Part shown: one piece after another, positions 1-10,071 of the stretch
Numbering within the stretch: position 1 is the first letter of the stretch
Layout of the letters: every line of letters starts with the position of its first letter
Assembly (NCBI RefSeq): GCF_030433685.1
Contig: NZ_JAROCF010000001.1
Location: forward strand, 2,046,001-2,110,000
DNA length: 64,000 nucleotides
Direction of reading: 5' to 3'
Origin: Leifsonia williamsii
Lineage (GTDB): Bacteria > Actinomycetota > Actinomycetes > Actinomycetales > Microbacteriaceae
Program-made: the position numbers and the translations under genes
Notes under the pieces: generated by a model
Seen by the model: the letters and a program-made list of their open reading frames with translations, nothing else
What the model was told of the DNA's origin: nothing
Database searches by the model: none

Positions 1-1
1 C

Positions 2-658
<657 letters not shown>

Positions 659-659
659 C

Positions 660-920
660 ATGGCTGTCCTCAACGTGAGCGTCGTCGCCGCCGACCACGA
701 GGTGTGGTCGGGCGAGGCGAGCATGGTCGTGGCGCGGACCGTGGAGGGGCAGATCGGTATCCTGCCCGGCCACGAGCCGCTGCTCGCCATCCTCGCCGAG
801 GGCGAGGTGCGCGTCACCCTGAACGGCGGGGAGTCCATCGCGGCGCAGGCCGACGACGGCTTCCTCTCCGTCGAGAACAACACGGTCACGATCGTGGCCC
901 GTCAGGCGGAGCTCGTCTGA
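660..920 (+). CDS. atpC: ATP synthase F1 epsilon subunit
   Basis: Epsilon subunit of F1 (86 aa), the central-stalk protein that couples rotation and can inhibit ATP hydrolysis. The N-terminal beta-sandwich is recognisable (LNVSVVAADHEVWSGEA, GQIGILPGHEPLLA). The C-terminal helical hairpin of longer homologues is missing: the protein ends soon after the beta domain, as in several actinobacteria. ATG 660 is chosen because it follows the atpD stop by one base and has AAGGAG about 10 nt upstream. It is the last gene of the atp operon visible here. Confidence 0.95.
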   Translation: MAVLNVSVVAADHEVWSGEASMVVARTVEGQIGILPGHEPLLAILAEGEVRVTLNGGESIAAQADDGFLSVENNTVTIVARQAELV

Positions 921-921
921 C

Positions 922-1479
922 ATGACCGACAAGGCAGCCCCGCTGGAGCGGCAGTTCGGAGACGTCCGCGTCCCCGTCCTGGTCGCGATGGCGGGGCTGC
1001 CCGGTTCGGGCAAGTCCACCATGGCCGAGATCCTCGCCGGCCGGCTCGGTGCGACCGCCATCTCGGTGGATCCCATCGAGGCGGCCATCCTGGCCGCCGG
1101 GATCGACGCCGACCAGCCGACCGGCCTCGCCGCGTACCTCGTCGCGGAGAAGATGGCCGAGCAGGTGCTCCAGTCCGGCCACTCGGTGGTCGTCGACGCG
1201 GTCAACGCCGTCGAGCCGGCGCGCCTGCAGTGGCGCGACCTGGCCCAGCGGTGCCAGGTGAAGCTCCACATCATCGAGACGGTCTGCACCGACGACGCCG
1301 TCCACGAGGAGCGCCTGTCGAAGCGGACGGGTCTCGTCACCGGGTACGCCGTCGAGCAGAGCATCGCCGACTACGACGAGTGGCGCGGCGCGGCCGCGTC
1401 GCTCCCGCGCATCAGCCTCGACACGTGTCGCCCGCTCGGCGAGAACGTCGAGGCGGCGCTGGCCTTCCTGGAGCGGTAG
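922..1479 (+). CDS. P-loop AAA-type ATPase or small-molecule kinase
   Basis: A 185-residue protein with a clear Walker A motif, GLPGSGKST (about residues 22-30), followed by a DPIE segment and a downstream DAVNA motif where related zeta-toxin/ChvD-like kinases hold catalytic acids. This family of stand-alone P-loop proteins phosphorylates small molecules, but the substrate cannot be read from sequence. It starts two bases after the atpC stop, so it is probably co-transcribed with the atp operon, and its TAG overlaps the yaaA GTG by one base. An antibiotic phosphotransferase-like or gluconokinase-like role is possible but unproven. Confidence 0.8.
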   Translation: MTDKAAPLERQFGDVRVPVLVAMAGLPGSGKSTMAEILAGRLGATAISVDPIEAAILAAGIDADQPTGLAAYLVAEKMAEQVLQSGHSVVVDAVNAVEPARLQWRDLAQRCQVKLHIIETVCTDDAVHEERLSKRTGLVTGYAVEQSIADYDEWRGAAASLPRISLDTCRPLGENVEAALAFLER

Positions 1480-2291
1480 TGCTGATCCTCCTCCCGCCCT
1501 CCGAGACGAAGAGGGACGGGGGAGCGGGTGCGCCCCTCGACCTCGGTGCCCTCCGTTTCCCGTCGCTCGCGCCGATCCGCCGCGAGGTGGTGGAGGCGGT
1601 GCTCGCGCTCTCCGAGGATCACGACGCCACCCTCCGCGCCCTGAAGCTCGGCCCGAAGCAGGCCGGAGAGGTGGAGCGCAACCGCGCCATCCCCTCCTCG
1701 CCGACGCATCCGGCGCTGCTCCGCTACACGGGCGTCCTGTACGACGCGCTCGACGCCGACTCTCTCACCGAGGCGCACTGGGCGTACGCGGCCGAGCACG
1801 TCGCGGTGCAGTCGGCGCTGCTGGGCATCGTCGGAGCGGCCGACCCGATCCCCGCCTACCGGCTCTCGTTCGACTCGCGTCTCTCGACGGAGCGGGGCGT
1901 GCCCTCCCTCAAGAAGCGGTGGGCCGCAGCGGGAGCCGCCGCGCTCGTGCAGCGTCCCGGGCTGATCCTCGACCTGCGCTCGGAGGGCTACGCCGCCCTC
2001 GCTCCGCTCCCTGACCGCGACGGCGCCCATTACGTGCGCGTCCTGGCCCGCGACTCGGGCGGGCACGTGCGCGCGCTCAACCACTTCAACAAGCAGGCGA
2101 AGGGGCTCTTCACGCGCGCCCTGATCGAGGCGGGGGTGGTGCCGGCCACCACCGACGAGCTGCTCGCGTGGGCCGCCGACGAGGGGTACGAGCTCACCCC
2201 GGCGGACGACGGGACCCGCGATCTCAACCTGGTCGTGCCGGAGGTGGCCGGCGCGCCGGGCAGGCTCATGGCTGTGCTGCGCGCCTCCTGA
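1479..2291 (+). CDS. yaaA: YaaA family peroxide-stress protein (DUF328)
   Basis: A 270-residue member of the YaaA/DUF328 family, whose E. coli member lowers intracellular free iron during peroxide stress. The opening LILLPPSETKR is the family signature, with further conserved blocks YTGVLYDAL (about 80-90), AYRLSFDSRL and NHFNKQAKGLF near the C terminus. The start is a GTG overlapping the preceding stop (TAGTG); the longer upstream reading frame is not protein-like. DNA-binding and iron roles are family knowledge only. Confidence 0.9.
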   Translation: MLILLPPSETKRDGGAGAPLDLGALRFPSLAPIRREVVEAVLALSEDHDATLRALKLGPKQAGEVERNRAIPSSPTHPALLRYTGVLYDALDADSLTEAHWAYAAEHVAVQSALLGIVGAADPIPAYRLSFDSRLSTERGVPSLKKRWAAAGAAALVQRPGLILDLRSEGYAALAPLPDRDGAHYVRVLARDSGGHVRALNHFNKQAKGLFTRALIEAGVVPATTDELLAWAADEGYELTPADDGTRDLNLVVPEVAGAPGRLMAVLRAS

Positions 2292-2615
2292 GGCGAGTGC
2301 TCCGGTGCGGCCGCGCCTGCGGCGTGATCGCGCCGGCCCTGCGGTCGGGCCGGGAATGCGGTCGGGCCGGCAGTAGCGTTGTCCGGGGCCGTTCTCGCTG
2401 GTGGAGCGGCGTCCGCTCGTGCCCGACCGCACGCGGATTCACACCGTCCCCACCCGGCCCCGGCTGAACGTGGAACACGTCCGTGACGCACGCCGCCGGC
2501 CCGACTGGGCGAGTAGACGGCACCCCCGCGGCGCCGCCTGCTCGGATCTCACGATCCTTTCTCGCTTGTGGTGAGCATAACTCAGTTTTAGGACTTCAAC
2601 AAGGATGCGCGCGGG
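2292..2615. other. Intergenic region between convergent genes
   Basis: About 324 bp between the convergent yaaA and tag genes. Open frames here are high-GC noise without good ribosome-binding sites or protein-like composition. A repeated TGCGGTCGGGCCGG segment occurs twice near 2340-2372, and a lower-GC patch lies at about 2570-2600. No hairpin strong enough to call a terminator and no RNA gene was recognised. Confidence 0.5.
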
Positions 2616-3296
2616 TCAGGCGCGGAAGCATCCCTCCAGGTGGTCGTCGACCATCCCGGTCGCCTGCATCAACGCATACATCGTGGTGGGCCCCACGAAG
2701 CGGAACCCGCGGCGCCGCAGCTCCTTGCTCATCGCCGTCGACTCGGGTGTCACGGCCGGGATGTCGGCCCATTCGCGAGGCCGACGTGGCGACGGCTCCG
2801 GAGCGAAGCTCCACATGAGCTCCTCCAGGGGGACGTCGAGGGCGAGGACCGCCTTCGCGTTGTTGATCGTCGCCTCGATCTTGCCCCGGTGCCGGATGAT
2901 GCGCGCGTCCACGAGCAGCGCCTCCACCTCGGCATCGCCCATGGCGGCGACGCGCTCGGGCTCGAACCCGTGGAACACCTCCCGGAACGCGGGCCGCCGC
3001 CGCAGGATCGTGATCCACGACAGCCCGGCCTGGAACCCCTCCAGGCACAGCTTCTCGTAGAGCGCGCGCGGATCGTGCTGCGGCGTGCCCCACTCCTCGT
3101 CGTGATAGCGCCGGTACTCCGCGTCGTTCGCCGACCAGGCGCAGCGAGCCACTCCGTCATCGCCGACGATCACCGGCTGTCGCGCGGACACAGGTGCCGC
3201 CGCGGGGGCGTCCACGGGTGCATCCACCGCGGGTGCCGCAGCAATCCCATCGGGTGCGCCGGCGGGGGAGGAGGTCGTCTCGTCCGTGGTGCTCAT
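2616..3296 (-). CDS. tag: DNA-3-methyladenine glycosylase I
   Basis: Base-excision repair glycosylase that removes 3-methyladenine. After a 40-residue low-complexity Ala/Pro/Val extension, the Tag domain begins with RCAWSANDAEYRRYHDEEWG and continues through GLSWITILRRR, RFVGPTTMYALMQATGMVDD and HLEGCF. The zinc-snap residues of the family (Cys and His in the first block, His and Cys in the last) are present. ATG 3296 overlaps the ogt stop (ATGA), so ogt and tag form a translationally coupled alkylation-repair operon. The N-terminal extension is unusual for the family and may be a linker. Confidence 0.93.
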   Translation of the reverse strand: MSTTDETTSSPAGAPDGIAAAPAVDAPVDAPAAAPVSARQPVIVGDDGVARCAWSANDAEYRRYHDEEWGTPQHDPRALYEKLCLEGFQAGLSWITILRRRPAFREVFHGFEPERVAAMGDAEVEALLVDARIIRHRGKIEATINNAKAVLALDVPLEELMWSFAPEPSPRRPREWADIPAVTPESTAMSKELRRRGFRFVGPTTMYALMQATGMVDDHLEGCFRA

Positions 3297-3790
3297 GCGG
3301 CCAGCGTGATCCCCTCGTGCTCGAGGAGCCACAGCTTGGTCGGGATGCCCTCGCCGCCGCTGTACCCGGTCACGCGACCACTGGTCGAGAGCACGCGGTG
3401 GCAGCCGACGATGATCGGAACGGGATTCGCGCCGACCGCTCCGCCGATCGCCCGCCCGTAGCGCGGGTAGCCGAGCATGGCCCCCAGCTCGCCGTACGAG
3501 GTGATCGTGCCGAAGTCGAGCCGGGCGAGCTCCTCCCACACCGCCCGCCGGAAGGGCGTGCCCTCGAGCCGGACCGGCACGTCGAAGCGGCGCCGCTCGC
3601 CGGCGAAGTACTCGCCGAGCTGGCTCGCGGCGGTGTCGAGCACGGCGTTGCTGCGCTCGGGGTGCTCGTCGAGTGGGAGGCGGCTCTGGCGCTCGATCGC
3701 GAGGGAGGTGACGGCCTCGCCGTCGCTGGTCAGCTCGATGCGGCCGATCGGACTCGGCAGCCGGAGGAGGTATTCGGTGGAACTGCTCAT
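3293..3790 (-). CDS. ogt: Methylated-DNA-protein-cysteine methyltransferase
   Basis: O6-alkylguanine repair protein (165 aa) that transfers the alkyl group to its own cysteine. The acceptor region reads NPVPIIVGCHRVL, so the usual Pro before the acceptor Cys is Gly while Cys-His-Arg is intact. The conserved ITSYGELGAMLGYP and GYSGGEG segments flank it. First gene of the ogt-tag pair. A TAGAGT box at 3802-3797 sits 6 nt before the ATG, suggesting a leaderless transcript. The promoter region is shared with the divergent aldo/keto reductase gene. Confidence 0.93.
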   Translation of the reverse strand: MSSSTEYLLRLPSPIGRIELTSDGEAVTSLAIERQSRLPLDEHPERSNAVLDTAASQLGEYFAGERRRFDVPVRLEGTPFRRAVWEELARLDFGTITSYGELGAMLGYPRYGRAIGGAVGANPVPIIVGCHRVLSTSGRVTGYSGGEGIPTKLWLLEHEGITLAA

Positions 3791-3903
3791 GGGTCGACTC
3801 TAGGCGGAGCCGCCGACGCCGTCTCGCGGGAATCGGACATCGGGGACAACGGTCACGAGCCCCCGGCCTGTGGAGAAAATCGCGGCCGCCTAGACTCGAA
3901 GCC
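3791..3903. promoter_or_regulatory. Divergent promoter region, ogt / aldo-keto reductase
   Basis: Short region between divergent genes. TAGACT at 3891-3896 lies 7 nt before the + strand ATG and TAGAGT (minus strand, 3802-3797) 6 nt before the ogt ATG. Both resemble actinobacterial -10 boxes placed so that transcription would start at or next to the start codon. No convincing -35 elements. Confidence 0.5.
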
Positions 3904-4875
3904 ATGGCGAACATCGAGTACCGCACCCTGGGCGAATCCGGCCTCATCGTCTCCACGATCGGCCTCGGCTGCAACAACTTCGGCCGCAAGGACACGGCGA
4001 CCGAGACCCAGGAGGGCACCGACGCCGTCATCGGCGCTGCGATCGACGCCGGCGTCACGCTGTTCGACACCGCCGACATCTACGGCAAGGAGCGCGGCCT
4101 CTCCGAGACGCTCATGGGCCGCTCGCTCGCCGGCAAGCGCGACAAGATCGTCCTCGCCACCAAGTTCGGCCAGGACATGCAGGGCGCGAACGGCCCGGAC
4201 TGGGGCGTCCGCGGCTCCCGCCGCTACATCCGGCTCGCGGTGGAGGCGTCGCTGCGGCGCCTGCGCACCGACTGGATCGACCTCTACCAGCTGCACGTCC
4301 CCGACCCGGTGACCCCGATCGAGGAGACGCTGGAGACGCTCGACGACCTCATCGCCGAGGGCAAGATCCGCTACATCGGCCACTCGAACCTGTCAGGCTG
4401 GCAGATCGCCGAGGCGGAGTTCACGGCGCGGCTGGGCGGCCACCCGAAGTTCGTCTCGGCGCAGAACGAGTACAGCCTCCTCGCGCGCGACGCTGAGCGG
4501 GAGGTGCTGCCGGCGGTGAACCGGTACGGCCTGGGCTTCCTGCCCTACTTCCCGCTCTACAACGGGCTGTTCACCGGCAAGTTCAGCCGGGAGGGCGGCC
4601 CGAGCGACAGCCGCATCATGATGATCCGCAAGCACCTGCTCGACAACGCGCCGTGGGACCGGATCGAGCGCTATCAGGCGTTCTGCGACGAGCGCGGCGT
4701 GAGCATGCTCGCCGCGACCTTCGGCTGGCTGCTGGCCCAACCCGGGCTGACCTCCGTCATCGCCGGTGCGACCAAGCCGGAGCAGATCGTGGCGAACGCC
4801 GAGGCGGCGACCGCGTGGACGCCGACCGCCAAGGAGGCGGCGACCATCTCCGCGATCTTCGAGCCGGCCGCCTAG
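3904..4875 (+). CDS. Aldo/keto reductase
   Basis: A 323-residue NADPH-dependent aldo/keto reductase (TIM barrel). The start (YRTLGESGLIVSTIGLGCNNFG) is typical of the family. The catalytic Asp-Tyr pair is in DTADIYGKERG, the Lys in VLATKFG, and the His in YQLHVPDP; the cofactor-binding C-terminal block VIAGATKPEQIVANAEA is present. It stands alone, convergent with the DUF1206 gene. Substrate unknown. Confidence 0.92.
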   Translation: MANIEYRTLGESGLIVSTIGLGCNNFGRKDTATETQEGTDAVIGAAIDAGVTLFDTADIYGKERGLSETLMGRSLAGKRDKIVLATKFGQDMQGANGPDWGVRGSRRYIRLAVEASLRRLRTDWIDLYQLHVPDPVTPIEETLETLDDLIAEGKIRYIGHSNLSGWQIAEAEFTARLGGHPKFVSAQNEYSLLARDAEREVLPAVNRYGLGFLPYFPLYNGLFTGKFSREGGPSDSRIMMIRKHLLDNAPWDRIERYQAFCDERGVSMLAATFGWLLAQPGLTSVIAGATKPEQIVANAEAATAWTPTAKEAATISAIFEPAA

Positions 4876-4883
4876 CAGGGCGC

Positions 4884-4902
4884 CGTTCGCTCAGAGCGAA
4901 CG
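4884..4902. terminator. Bidirectional hairpin between convergent genes
   Basis: Perfect 8-bp inverted repeat CGTTCGCT / AGCGAACG with a CAG loop, in the 43-bp gap between the aldo/keto reductase and DUF1206 stop codons. No U-tract, so termination strength is uncertain. Confidence 0.45.
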
Positions 4903-4918
4903 AGCCCCCGGCCGCTGC

Positions 4919-5734
4919 TCACAACCGCGCGGCGACCGCCCGCACGCACCAGAACACCCCGTACGCGATCAGTCCGAGCGCGATCAGGATGAGCAGCACC
5001 GGCCCGAACGGGATCTGCAGCAGCGCCTTCAGGCTGCCGTCGAGCCCGCCGGCCTTCTCCGGGTCGTACGTCACGGCACCGGCCACGACGAGGCCGCCGA
5101 CGATGATCAGCGCGACGCCCTTCGAGACGTAGCCGACCCTCCCGAGCGTGCGGGTGGCAGTGGCAAGGCGGTTCGGCGGGAGGCGCATGTCCTTCTCGAA
5201 CCGGTGGGTGACGCCGTTGCGGATGAACACCGCACCGGCCACCGCGATGCCGATGCCGATGGCCGCGAGCACGAAGACCCCGCCCGGCATCTCCAGCAGC
5301 CGCGCGCTCATCGACTTCTCCGAGTTCGACGCGTCCTGCTTGCCGCCCATCGCGATGGAGATCGCGATCACGGCCAGGGCCGCGTAGACCACGCACTTCA
5401 CGATCTCGGTGACCCGGGTCCCCGCCCGCGGCGACATGATCGCCACGAGGATCTGCCAGAGGGAGAGGAAGACGAGCCCGACGATCACGAGCCAGACGGC
5501 GAAGAGCCCGCCGGGCACGGCGACCAGCGCCTGCAGCGCGCCGGACTGGTCGGCGTTGCCGCCGCCTCCGCCTCCGCCGCTGCCGCCGCTGCTCAGGCCG
5601 CCGATCGCCAGGGCGAGCGCGATGGCGCCGATGAGGATGTGCAGCACGCCGATCGAGGCGAGGCCGACCCGTGCGAGCACCCGCACGGCGGGGTTGCCTG
5701 CGACGCGCGAGGCGGCCCTGGAGGGGGAGGTCAT
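4919..5734 (-). CDS. DUF1206 membrane protein
   Basis: Integral membrane protein (271 aa) of the DUF1206 type, with three copies of a two-helix repeat; each begins with a segment such as ARVGLASIGVLHILIGAIAL or LGRVGYVSKGVALIIVGGL. About six membrane helices are visible, plus a glycine-run loop after the first hairpin (about residues 49-60). Function unknown. ATG 5734 is chosen because the membrane repeat starts soon after it, upstream frame composition is not protein-like, and a TACCGT box (5747-5742) lies 7 nt upstream. Confidence 0.85.
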   Translation of the reverse strand: MTSPSRAASRVAGNPAVRVLARVGLASIGVLHILIGAIALALAIGGLSSGGSGGGGGGGNADQSGALQALVAVPGGLFAVWLVIVGLVFLSLWQILVAIMSPRAGTRVTEIVKCVVYAALAVIAISIAMGGKQDASNSEKSMSARLLEMPGGVFVLAAIGIGIAVAGAVFIRNGVTHRFEKDMRLPPNRLATATRTLGRVGYVSKGVALIIVGGLVVAGAVTYDPEKAGGLDGSLKALLQIPFGPVLLILIALGLIAYGVFWCVRAVAARL

Positions 5735-5842
5735 GCACCGCACGGTACGCGACGTTCCCGCCTTCGGGAATCTCGGGTACCGTAGTGAGTCGAGTCCGTC
5801 GCGCCATCGTGCGGCGGCGCAATCTGAATAGAGGAGGCCGGC
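5735..5842. promoter_or_regulatory. Divergent promoter region, DUF1206 / nusA operon
   Basis: Contains the minus-strand TACCGT box for DUF1206, a hairpin TTCCCG-CCTT-CGGGAA at about 5755-5770, and a TACCGT at about 5779 that could be the -10 box of the nusA operon, leaving a leader of roughly 55 nt. The nusA ribosome-binding site GAGGAGG is at about 5831-5837. Confidence 0.4.
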
Positions 5843-6847
5843 ATGGACATCGACCTCAGCGTCTTGCGTCTCATGGAGCGCGAGAAGGAGATCCCGTTCG
5901 ACGAGCTGGTGCAGATCATCGAGCAGGCGATCCTCACCGCGTATCTGAAGCACACCAATCAGGCCGACCACCGTCACGGCCACGGCGAGCCTCCGGCCGC
6001 CCGGGTGCACCTCGACCGCAAGACCGGGCATGTCACCGTCTACGTGCCGGAGCGCGACGAGGAGGGCAACGTCATCGGCGAGGCCGAGGACAGCCCCAGC
6101 GACTTCGGCCGCATCGCTGCGTTCGCGGCCAAGCAGGTCATCAACCAGCGCCTGCGCGACATCGCCGACGACGCGGTGCTCGGCGAGTTCCGCGGCCGCG
6201 AGGGCGACATCGTCGCGGGCGTGATCCAGCAGGGTCCGAACCCGCGCATGGTGCACATCGACCTCGGCAGCGTGGAGGCGATCCTCCCGCCCGAGGAGCA
6301 GGTGCCCGGCGAGGACTACGCGCACGGCTCGCGCATCCGGGTGTACGTCACGAGCGTGTCGAAGGGGCCGAAGGGTCCGTCGATCACGGTGTCGCGCACG
6401 CACCCCGCGCTGGTCCGCAAGCTGTTCGCGCTCGAGGTCCCCGAGATCGCCAGCGGCGTCGTCGAGATCGTCTCCCTGGCTCGGGAGGCGGGCCACCGCA
6501 CCAAGATGGCGGTCCGCGCCACCGAGCCCGGCGTCAACGCCAAGGGCGCCTGCATCGGCGAGCTCGGTCAGCGGGTCAGGGCGGTCACGGCGGAGCTCAA
6601 CAACGAGAAGATCGACATCGTCGACTACTCGCCCGATCTCGCGACGTTCGTCTCGAGCGCGCTGTCGCCGGCGAAGGTCACCAGCGCCTTCGTGATCGAC
6701 GAGTCGCTGAAGGCCGTGCGCGCTCTCGTGCCCGACTACCAGCTGTCGCTCGCGATCGGCAAGGAGGGCCAGAACGCCCGCCTCGCCGCGAAGCTCACGG
6801 GCGCGAAGATCGACATCCAGCCGGACTCGATCCTCGACCGCGACTAG
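5843..6847 (+). CDS. nusA: Transcription termination/antitermination factor NusA
   Basis: RNA-polymerase-associated elongation factor acting in pausing, termination and rRNA antitermination. N-terminal polymerase-binding domain ([20 protein letters not shown], with an early MDIDLSVLR), then an S1 domain around 135-200 and two KH domains (including [18 protein letters not shown] and [16 protein letters not shown]). The 334-residue length and absence of C-terminal acidic repeats are usual in actinobacteria. First gene of nusA-ylxR-infB(-rbfA). Confidence 0.96.
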   Translation: MDIDLSVLRLMEREKEIPFDELVQIIEQAILTAYLKHTNQADHRHGHGEPPAARVHLDRKTGHVTVYVPERDEEGNVIGEAEDSPSDFGRIAAFAAKQVINQRLRDIADDAVLGEFRGREGDIVAGVIQQGPNPRMVHIDLGSVEAILPPEEQVPGEDYAHGSRIRVYVTSVSKGPKGPSITVSRTHPALVRKLFALEVPEIASGVVEIVSLAREAGHRTKMAVRATEPGVNAKGACIGELGQRVRAVTAELNNEKIDIVDYSPDLATFVSSALSPAKVTSAFVIDESLKAVRALVPDYQLSLAIGKEGQNARLAAKLTGAKIDIQPDSILDRD

Positions 6848-6927
6848 CCGGAATGCCGCGGGGAGCCGTCGCGTTGTTCAAACCGTGGCCTCCCGCCGTT
6901 TCGGCGCCCATGCGCCGGAGGGGTAAG

Positions 6928-7206
6928 ATGGAAGCTGTCAGAACGTGCGTCGGATGCCGTTCTCGCGCTCAGCGGTCCTCACTTCTGAGGGTCGTCGCCC
7001 AGGAATCGCAGATCGTGGTGGACCCGTCCGCCACGCTGCCGGGGCGGGGCGCGTGGCTGCATCCGACTTTCGAGTGTCTCGACAAAGCCCAGAACAGGCG
7101 GGCCTTCGGGCGCGCCCTCCGGGTGGAGGGGACCCTCGACACCGCGGCCATCCGGTCGCACCTCACGAGAGAACAGGCTGAAGAAGCAGTGACTTCACAT
7201 GAGTGA
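6928..7206 (+). CDS. ylxR: YlxR family RNA-binding protein (DUF448)
   Basis: A 92-residue YlxR protein with the signature VRTCVGCRSRAQRSSLLR at the N terminus and PGRGAWLHP in the middle. YlxR is a small basic nucleoid- or RNA-associated protein encoded between nusA and infB in many bacteria; some act on transcription or RNase P. ATG 6928 follows GGAGGGG with good spacing. An in-frame ATG at 6910 is possible but adds residues poorly conserved in the family. Confidence 0.92.
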   Translation: MEAVRTCVGCRSRAQRSSLLRVVAQESQIVVDPSATLPGRGAWLHPTFECLDKAQNRRAFGRALRVEGTLDTAAIRSHLTREQAEEAVTSHE

Positions 7207-7254
7207 GAACCGATGAGCGGCTCGAAATGAGAACCGTCCGCAACTAACGCCTGC

Positions 7255-7278
7255 CCTGTCTGGGTAGGCCCAGACAGG
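7255..7278 (+). promoter_or_regulatory. Hairpin overlapping the infB ribosome-binding site
   Basis: Perfect 10-bp inverted repeat: CCTGTCTGGG (7255-7264), loop TAGG, CCCAGACAGG (7269-7278). The infB Shine-Dalgarno CAGGAG (7275-7280) overlaps the 3' arm, and the GTG start is 7 nt downstream. Folding should hide part of the ribosome-binding site, so this may be a translational control element. It lacks a U-tract and is unlikely to be a terminator. Confidence 0.6.
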
Positions 7279-7285
7279 AGAATTT

Positions 7286-10060
7286 GTGGCTGCAAAACCA
7301 CGCGTACACGAGGTCGCGAGCGAGCTCGGCGTCGACAGCAAGGTCGCGCTCGCGAAGCTCAAGGAGATGGGCGAGTTCGTCAAGGGCCCGTCCTCGAGCA
7401 TCGAGCCTCCGGTGGCCCGCAAGCTGCGTGCCGCCCTCGAGGCCGAAGGACACACCACCGACAAGGCGCAGCAGGCGCCGAAGGCCACCGCGCCGTCGGC
7501 GGGCGCCCCGCGTCCGCAGGCCCCGCGCCCGGCGCAGTCGTCCGAGCCGCAGGAGGCGCGCTCCGGCGCCCCCAAGCCGCAGGCGCCGATGTCGGTCGCC
7601 GAGCGTCAGGCTGCCGCCGAGAAGGCTGCCGCCGAGAAGGCTGCCGCCGAGAAGGCCGCCGCTGCTGAGGCGACCCCGCAGGCCAAGCCGGAGGCCGCGT
7701 CCGACGCGGTCAAGCCGTCCGGCCCGCGCCCCGGCGGCGGGTCGATCCCGCGTCCGGGTGCCCCGCGCCCCGGCAACAACCCCTATTCGTCGAACCAGGG
7801 CATGGGCCAGCGCCCGAGCAACCCGCGACCGGGCAACAACCCGTTCGCGAGCTCGCAGGGCATGGGCCAGCGGCCGTCGCCGGGCAACATCCCGCGTCCG
7901 GCGCCGCCTCGCCCCGGCTCGCCGCGCATCGGCGCGCCCGGTCAGGGCGGCCAGGGTCGTCCCGGCGGCCAGCGCCAGGGTGGCGGCGGCGGTCGTCCCG
8001 GCTTCCAGCAGCGCCCCGGTGCCGGTGCCGGTGCCGGTACCGGCGGCGGCTTCCAGCGTCCGGGCGGCGGCTTCAGCGGCCCCCGTCCCGGTGGCGGCGG
8101 CGGTCGCGGTCGCGGACCGGGCGGCGGCACGGCCGGCGCGTTCGGTCGCGGCGGCGGCAAGAGCAAGGCCCGCAAGTCGAAGCGCGCGAAGCGTCAGGAA
8201 TTCGAGATGCGGGAGGCCCCGTCGCTGGGCGGCGTGAGCGTCCCCCGCGGCAACGGCAGCACCGTCGTCCGGCTGCGCCGAGGCGCCTCCATCTCGGACT
8301 TCGCCGACAAGATCGACGCGAACCCCGCGTCGCTGGTCACCGTCCTCTTCCACCTGGGTGAGATGGCGACCGCGACCGAGTCGCTCGACGAGGCCACCTT
8401 CGAGGTGCTCGGCGAGGAGCTGGGTTACAAGATCCAGGTCGTCTCGCCCGAGGACGAGGACAAGGAGCTCCTGGAGGGCTTCGACATCGACCTCGACGCC
8501 GAGCTGGAGGGCGAGTCCGACGAGGACCTCGAGATCCGTCCGCCGGTGGTCACCGTGATGGGTCACGTCGACCACGGAAAGACGCGCCTCCTCGACGCCA
8601 TCCGCAACGCGAACGTCGTGGCGGGCGAGGCCGGCGGCATCACCCAGCACATCGGTGCGTACCAGGTGTGGACCGAGCACGAGGGCATCGAGCGCGCCAT
8701 CACCTTCATCGATACCCCTGGTCACGAGGCGTTCACCGCCATGCGTGCCCGTGGTGCCCAGGTGACCGACATCGCGATCCTCGTGGTCGCGGCCGACGAC
8801 GGCATCATGCCGCAGACGATCGAGGCGCTGAACCACGCCCAGGCGGCCAACGTGCCGATCGTGGTCGCGGTCAACAAGATCGACAAGCCGGAGGCGAACC
8901 CCGCCAAGGTGCGTCAGCAGCTGACCGAGTTCGGTCTCGTGGCCGAGGAGTACGGCGGCGACGTCATGTTCGTCGACGTGTCCGCCCGCAACGACATCGG
9001 CATCCAGGACCTCCTGGACGCGGTGCTGCTGACGGCCGACGCCGGGCTCGACCTGCGCGCCAACCCGAACAAGGACGCGCGCGGTGTCGCCATCGAGGCG
9101 AAGCTCGACAAGGGCCGCGGCGCCGTCGCGACCGTGCTCATCCAGTCCGGAACCCTGCGCGTCGGCGACGCGATCGTGGCGGGCACCGCCTACGGCCGCG
9201 TCCGTGCGATGGCCGACGAGAACGGCGACCCGGTCCTCGAGGCCGCGCCGTCCCGCCCGGTCCAGGTGCAGGGCCTCTCGAGCGTCCCGCGCGCCGGCGA
9301 CACCTTCCTCGTCACCGAGGAGGACCGCACGGCCCGTCAGATCGCCGAGAAGCGCGAGGCCGCCGAGCGCAACGCGCAGCTGGCGAAGGCCCGCAAGCGC
9401 ATCTCGCTCGAGGACTTCACCCGGGCCCTGGAGGAGGGCAAGGTCGAGGCGCTCAACCTCATCATCAAGGGCGACGTGTCCGGTGCCGTGGAGGCGCTGG
9501 AGGAGTCGCTCATGAAGATCGAGGTCGACGAGTCGGTCAGCCTCCGCATCCTGCACCGCGGTGTCGGCGCGATCACCGAGTCGGACATCGACCTGGCGAC
9601 CATCGACAACGCGATCGTGATCGGCTTCAACGTCCGCCCGGACGTGAAGGCGCGCGAGCGTGCGGCCCGCGAGGGTGTGGACGTCCGCTTCTACTCGGTC
9701 ATCTACAACGCCATCGAGGACATCGAGAACTCGCTCAAGGGCATGCTCAAGCCCGAGTTCGAAGAGGTCCAGTCCGGTGTGGCCGAGATCCGCGAGGTGT
9801 TCCGCTCCTCCAAGTTCGGCAACATCGCCGGTGTCATCGTCCGGTCCGGCACGATCACGCGCAACGCCAAGGCGCGCGTCATCCGCGACGGCGCCGTGGT
9901 GGGGGACAACCTCGCCATCGAGTCGCTGCGCCGGTTCAAGGACGACGTCACGGAGGTCCGTACGGACTTCGAGGCCGGTATCGGACTCGGCAAGTACAAC
10001 GACATCCAGATCGGCGACGAGATCGAGACGACGGAGCTTCGCGAGAAGCCGCGCGTCTGA
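7286..10060 (+). CDS. infB: Translation initiation factor IF-2
   Basis: GTPase that places initiator tRNA on the ribosome (924 aa). N-terminal IF2_N domain ([20 protein letters not shown]), then a long Ala/Pro/Gly-rich linker to about residue 300 typical of actinobacterial IF-2, a second IF2_N region, and the G domain: GHVDHGKT at 426-433, DTPGHE and NKID downstream. Domains II-IV follow, ending with [18 protein letters not shown] start supported by CAGGAG 7 nt upstream. A hairpin terminator follows before rbfA. Confidence 0.97.
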   Translation: MAAKPRVHEVASELGVDSKVALAKLKEMGEFVKGPSSSIEPPVARKLRAALEAEGHTTDKAQQAPKATAPSAGAPRPQAPRPAQSSEPQEARSGAPKPQAPMSVAERQAAAEKAAAEKAAAEKAAAAEATPQAKPEAASDAVKPSGPRPGGGSIPRPGAPRPGNNPYSSNQGMGQRPSNPRPGNNPFASSQGMGQRPSPGNIPRPAPPRPGSPRIGAPGQGGQGRPGGQRQGGGGGRPGFQQRPGAGAGAGTGGGFQRPGGGFSGPRPGGGGGRGRGPGGGTAGAFGRGGGKSKARKSKRAKRQEFEMREAPSLGGVSVPRGNGSTVVRLRRGASISDFADKIDANPASLVTVLFHLGEMATATESLDEATFEVLGEELGYKIQVVSPEDEDKELLEGFDIDLDAELEGESDEDLEIRPPVVTVMGHVDHGKTRLLDAIRNANVVAGEAGGITQHIGAYQVWTEHEGIERAITFIDTPGHEAFTAMRARGAQVTDIAILVVAADDGIMPQTIEALNHAQAANVPIVVAVNKIDKPEANPAKVRQQLTEFGLVAEEYGGDVMFVDVSARNDIGIQDLLDAVLLTADAGLDLRANPNKDARGVAIEAKLDKGRGAVATVLIQSGTLRVGDAIVAGTAYGRVRAMADENGDPVLEAAPSRPVQVQGLSSVPRAGDTFLVTEEDRTARQIAEKREAAERNAQLAKARKRISLEDFTRALEEGKVEALNLIIKGDVSGAVEALEESLMKIEVDESVSLRILHRGVGAITESDIDLATIDNAIVIGFNVRPDVKARERAAREGVDVRFYSVIYNAIEDIENSLKGMLKPEFEEVQSGVAEIREVFRSSKFGNIAGVIVRSGTITRNAKARVIRDGAVVGDNLAIESLRRFKDDVTEVRTDFEAGIGLGKYNDIQIGDEIETTELREKPRV
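7610..7654 (+). repeat. 15-bp tandem repeat inside infB
   Basis: Three near-perfect copies of GCTGCCGCCGAGAAG encode the AAEKA repeat of the IF-2 linker. Likely prone to copy-number change without loss of frame. Confidence 0.75.
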
Positions 10061-10071
10061 TCCAGAGCGCT

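Noticed and set aside
2483..2818. Small + strand open frame crossing the end of tag
   Set aside because: Pro/Arg/Ser-rich, overlaps tag on the other strand and has no ribosome-binding site.
7244..9556. Long minus-strand open frame (770 codons) opposite infB
   Set aside because: High-GC shadow of infB: composition is Arg/Ala/Gly/Leu-rich without domains, and infB is unmistakable on the other strand.
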